From positions 1-52,209 of the forward strand of contig JAFDWZ010000046.1 in NCBI GenBank assembly GCA_018268195.1: a stretch of 52,209 nt of DNA. Reading direction: 5' to 3'. Position 1 is the stretch's first letter. Each line of letters begins with the position of its first letter. Position numbers and translations under genes: made by a program. Below, one piece after another: positions 49,981 to 52,209 of the stretch. The notes under the pieces were generated by a model. The model had not been told where the DNA came from. It saw only the letters and a list, made by a program, of their open reading frames with translations, and did not search any database. Source of the DNA: Bacteroidota bacterium. GTDB lineage: Bacteria; Bacteroidota; Bacteroidia; AKYH767-A; OLB10.

Positions 49981-52209
49981 ATGAAACGACTTTTACAATT
50001 AGTTACCTTATTTATTTCAGTAACTTTTGCAGCAACTGCGCAAACACTACCCCCGTTATTTATTGATCAGCTTGTAAGTTCAGGATGGGATGATATGGAA
50101 GGATTTGTCAATGACTCCACAGGGCAGAATTACGTCTGGGAAAAAGCCGGTGTGGTGTGGGTTGTTGATACCAATGGAAATAAACTAGCCCAGCCATTGA
50201 TTGATATAAGCCAAGAGGTGGGTAACTGGCGCGACCATGGCCTAAATGGTTTTGCTCTTGATCCTCATTTCAGGACTAATGGATATTTCTATTTGTTTTA
50301 TGTAGTGGATTTGCATTATCTACTTTACTATGGAACACCAAATTATAATCCCAACGCCAATCTGTATAATGCCGCTACAATAGCCAGAGTAACCCGATAC
50401 ACCGCTAATCCGGCTACAAACTTTACTACTACAATACCAGGAAGCCGCTTCGTGTTACTTGGCGAAACTAAACAAACAGGCATTCCTGTATTATATGACA
50501 CCCACAGTGGAGGCTCACTGGTTTTTGCAACTGATGGTACTCTTTTCGTCTCAACTGGTGATGGTGCATCGCCTGCTACTGCTGATAGCGGACAAATTTC
50601 ACCTGCATTAAGCTATTGGCCTCAGGCTCTCTCTGACAGTATTATTACTCCTCAGGAAAATGTTGGCGCCTATCGAACACAGATGATTCAGTCGCTTAAT
50701 GGAAAAATTTTGCGATTGGATCCTGCTACCGGTGATGGACTTCCTTCTAATCCCTTTTATGACCCATCAAATCCTCGCGCTGCACAATCCAGAGTATGGG
50801 CATTAGGTTTGAGAAATCCTTTCAGGATGGTTCTGAAACCCGGAACCGGAGAATCCGATGCTTCTGCAGGAAACCCGGGGACTTTATATATTGGTGATGT
50901 AGGTTGGCAATTTTGGGAGGATATCAATGTTTGTAATGCTCCCGGTATGAATTTCGGATGGCCTGTTTATCAGGGTTTCGATTTAGACCCTAATTACTAT
51001 GGCTCCAAGCAGTATAATTTTTATGCTCCCAATCCACTATATGGAATTGGTGGTTGTACAAAAAAATATTTTACTTTCCACGATCTGATTCAAAATCCAA
51101 CACAAAATGGAATTGTTCCGTTTAATAATCCATGCGATGCTTCTCAATCTATTCCGTCCAACATTAGAACATTTGTACACGCACGGCCGGTTATAGATTA
51201 TTTTCATGGTAACGAAGCTAGAACAGGTATCTTTGTTGGTAATAACGCATCACAAATTGATATTGATGCCCCGGCATCCCCTGTGGATGGTGTAAGGTTT
51301 GGCGGATATACTTCCGTGGCTGGCTTATTTTATCAAGGTTCAAAATTCCCTGTTGATATGCAGGGAAGTTATTTTCATGCCGACTACGCAGGAGAATGGA
51401 TAAAAAGATTTGACTTTAACAATAAAGATACGGCAACTTTGGCAAGAGGCTTTGGTGATAATATGGGAGCTGTAGTATATATGAAAGAGAATGAAAAGGA
51501 TGGCTGTATTTATTATGTCCGTTATCCGGATCAGATTCGCAGAATATGTTACACTGCTCATGTGAATAACGTGCCTTATGCCATTGCAACATCAGATACC
51601 AGTTATGGTCCGTCTCCTTTAACAGTAAACTTTGATGCAAGTCAGTCTTATGACCCGGACAATGATCCATTGACTTATTCATGGAATTTCGGTGATGGTT
51701 TTACATCTACTTTAATCAATCCTCAGCATACCTATACTGTTCCGGGAAGTGGGGTTCAGAGTTTCTGGGCAGTATTAACAGTTACTGATACTGCAGGGAA
51801 CAGCGCCAAAGATTCTGTTTTGATTTCGATTAATAACACTCCCCCTGTAGTACACATTACCAGTTTTAATGATGGTGATTTATATTCAATGCTTCAAAGT
51901 ACAATACTTCCCTTGCAGGCGAATGTAACAGATGCAGAACACGGGCCTTCTCAACTGCATTATAAATGGAATGTTTATTTTCATCACAATCAACATGAAC
52001 ATCCTGAACCTACAGATACCAATAAGGTCACTTCGGCAACGTTGCTACCGGTGGGATGCGATGGAGAAATTTACTACTATCGTATCAGGCTGACTGTTAC
52101 GGATGATGGAGGACTTAGTGGTTATGATGAAAAAAGTGTATATCCAAATTGTAATATAGATTGTAACGGAGTTTTTAACGGAACTGCATTCATAGATAAT
52201 TGTGGAACA
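49981..52209 (+). CDS. Secreted glucose/sorbosone dehydrogenase-like protein with PKD domain, C-terminus cut by window edge
   Basis: The first 743 residues of a larger protein, open to the right edge. A signal peptide (MKRLLQLVTLFISVTFAATA) is followed at about 25-520 by a six-bladed propeller of the GSDH/SGDH type: LNGFALDPHFRTNGYFYLFY, TLFVSTGDGAS, LNGKILRLDP, the marker ALGLRNPFRMV and ADYAGEWIKRF. These quinoprotein-like enzymes use PQQ or act on sugars. A PKD domain (about 540-620) ends SYDPDNDPLTYSWNFGDG. Another Ig-like domain (YKWNVYFHHNQHEHPEP) and a Cys-bearing segment DCNGVFNGTAFIDNCG follow. A type IX sorting domain beyond the edge is likely but unseen. Confidence 0.83.
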   Translation, partial: MKRLLQLVTLFISVTFAATAQTLPPLFIDQLVSSGWDDMEGFVNDSTGQNYVWEKAGVVWVVDTNGNKLAQPLIDISQEVGNWRDHGLNGFALDPHFRTNGYFYLFYVVDLHYLLYYGTPNYNPNANLYNAATIARVTRYTANPATNFTTTIPGSRFVLLGETKQTGIPVLYDTHSGGSLVFATDGTLFVSTGDGASPATADSGQISPALSYWPQALSDSIITPQENVGAYRTQMIQSLNGKILRLDPATGDGLPSNPFYDPSNPRAAQSRVWALGLRNPFRMVLKPGTGESDASAGNPGTLYIGDVGWQFWEDINVCNAPGMNFGWPVYQGFDLDPNYYGSKQYNFYAPNPLYGIGGCTKKYFTFHDLIQNPTQNGIVPFNNPCDASQSIPSNIRTFVHARPVIDYFHGNEARTGIFVGNNASQIDIDAPASPVDGVRFGGYTSVAGLFYQGSKFPVDMQGSYFHADYAGEWIKRFDFNNKDTATLARGFGDNMGAVVYMKENEKDGCIYYVRYPDQIRRICYTAHVNNVPYAIATSDTSYGPSPLTVNFDASQSYDPDNDPLTYSWNFGDGFTSTLINPQHTYTVPGSGVQSFWAVLTVTDTAGNSAKDSVLISINNTPPVVHITSFNDGDLYSMLQSTILPLQANVTDAEHGPSQLHYKWNVYFHHNQHEHPEPTDTNKVTSATLLPVGCDGEIYYYRIRLTVTDDGGLSGYDEKSVYPNCNIDCNGVFNGTAFIDNCGT

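Noticed and set aside
1..52209. Search for tRNA, rRNA, riboswitch and CRISPR features
   Set aside because: Gaps are short, and I found no cloverleaf, conserved RNA core or regularly spaced repeats by eye.

Overview
The window looks like chromosomal DNA of a member of the Bacteroidota. The evidence is a PorP/SprF-type outer-membrane protein next to an OmpA/TPR/propeller protein (type IX secretion and gliding machinery), a secreted protein with a C-terminal type IX sorting domain, promoters of the TAnnTTTG (-7) type in front of many transcription units, few Shine-Dalgarno sequences, and an AT-rich composition by eye. There is no prophage, insertion sequence, CRISPR array, rRNA or tRNA gene that I can support. 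Genes are tightly packed and no gene-free stretch exceeds 300 bases; the longest gaps (about 140-220 bases) hold promoters.

Layout. Bases 1-4.7 kb carry a broken-off thiolase and a PaaI-type thioesterase (phenylacetate/aromatic CoA catabolism, leftward), the porP/porE-like pair (rightward) and a PaaY-like hexapeptide protein (leftward). Bases 4.8-8.8 kb hold a secreted alpha/beta-hydrolase-fold protein with a type IX tail, a Nudix CoA pyrophosphatase and an ABC exporter. Bases 9.0-11.7 kb hold an Fsr-like MFS transporter and the thyA-folA pair.

Bases 11.7-29.1 kb are one long leftward surface or extracellular polysaccharide locus. It starts with wza (outer-membrane export lipoprotein) and wzc (tyrosine autokinase with a striking Gly-Tyr tail), then an ABC exporter, a GpsA-like dehydrogenase, a methyltransferase with a degenerate Trm112-like N-terminus, two nucleotidyltransferase-fold proteins, a GT4 glycosyltransferase, an asparagine-synthase-type amidotransferase, a second GT4, an O-antigen polymerase/ligase, and an SDR / sugar-1-phosphate nucleotidyltransferase / SDR triad that would supply a modified NDP-sugar. 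Three promoter-like sites (before wza, before the GpsA-like gene, before the first GT4) suggest sub-operons. The GpsA-like / methyltransferase / double-nucleotidyltransferase cassette is the best candidate for an undescribed system, perhaps a non-sugar decoration of the polymer.

Bases 29.2-52.2 kb are mostly housekeeping: a crotonase, MutS2 without an Smr domain, PdxH, YqgE, a LolD-like ATPase, a VWA membrane protein, MiaA, a small exported protein with a TonB-like C-terminal domain, a fumarylacetoacetase-family enzyme, RecQ, KdsD, TatC, an AhpD-like protein, the MlaE-MlaF-MlaD lipid-transport operon, XerD, a YhiN-type flavoprotein, two FKBP-type isomerase lipoproteins, and the start of a secreted glucose/sorbosone dehydrogenase with a PKD domain that runs off the right edge. 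Many neighbours overlap by 4-17 bases, and several convergent pairs share their stop-codon bases.

All calls are from reading the sequence and translated proteins; no database search was run.
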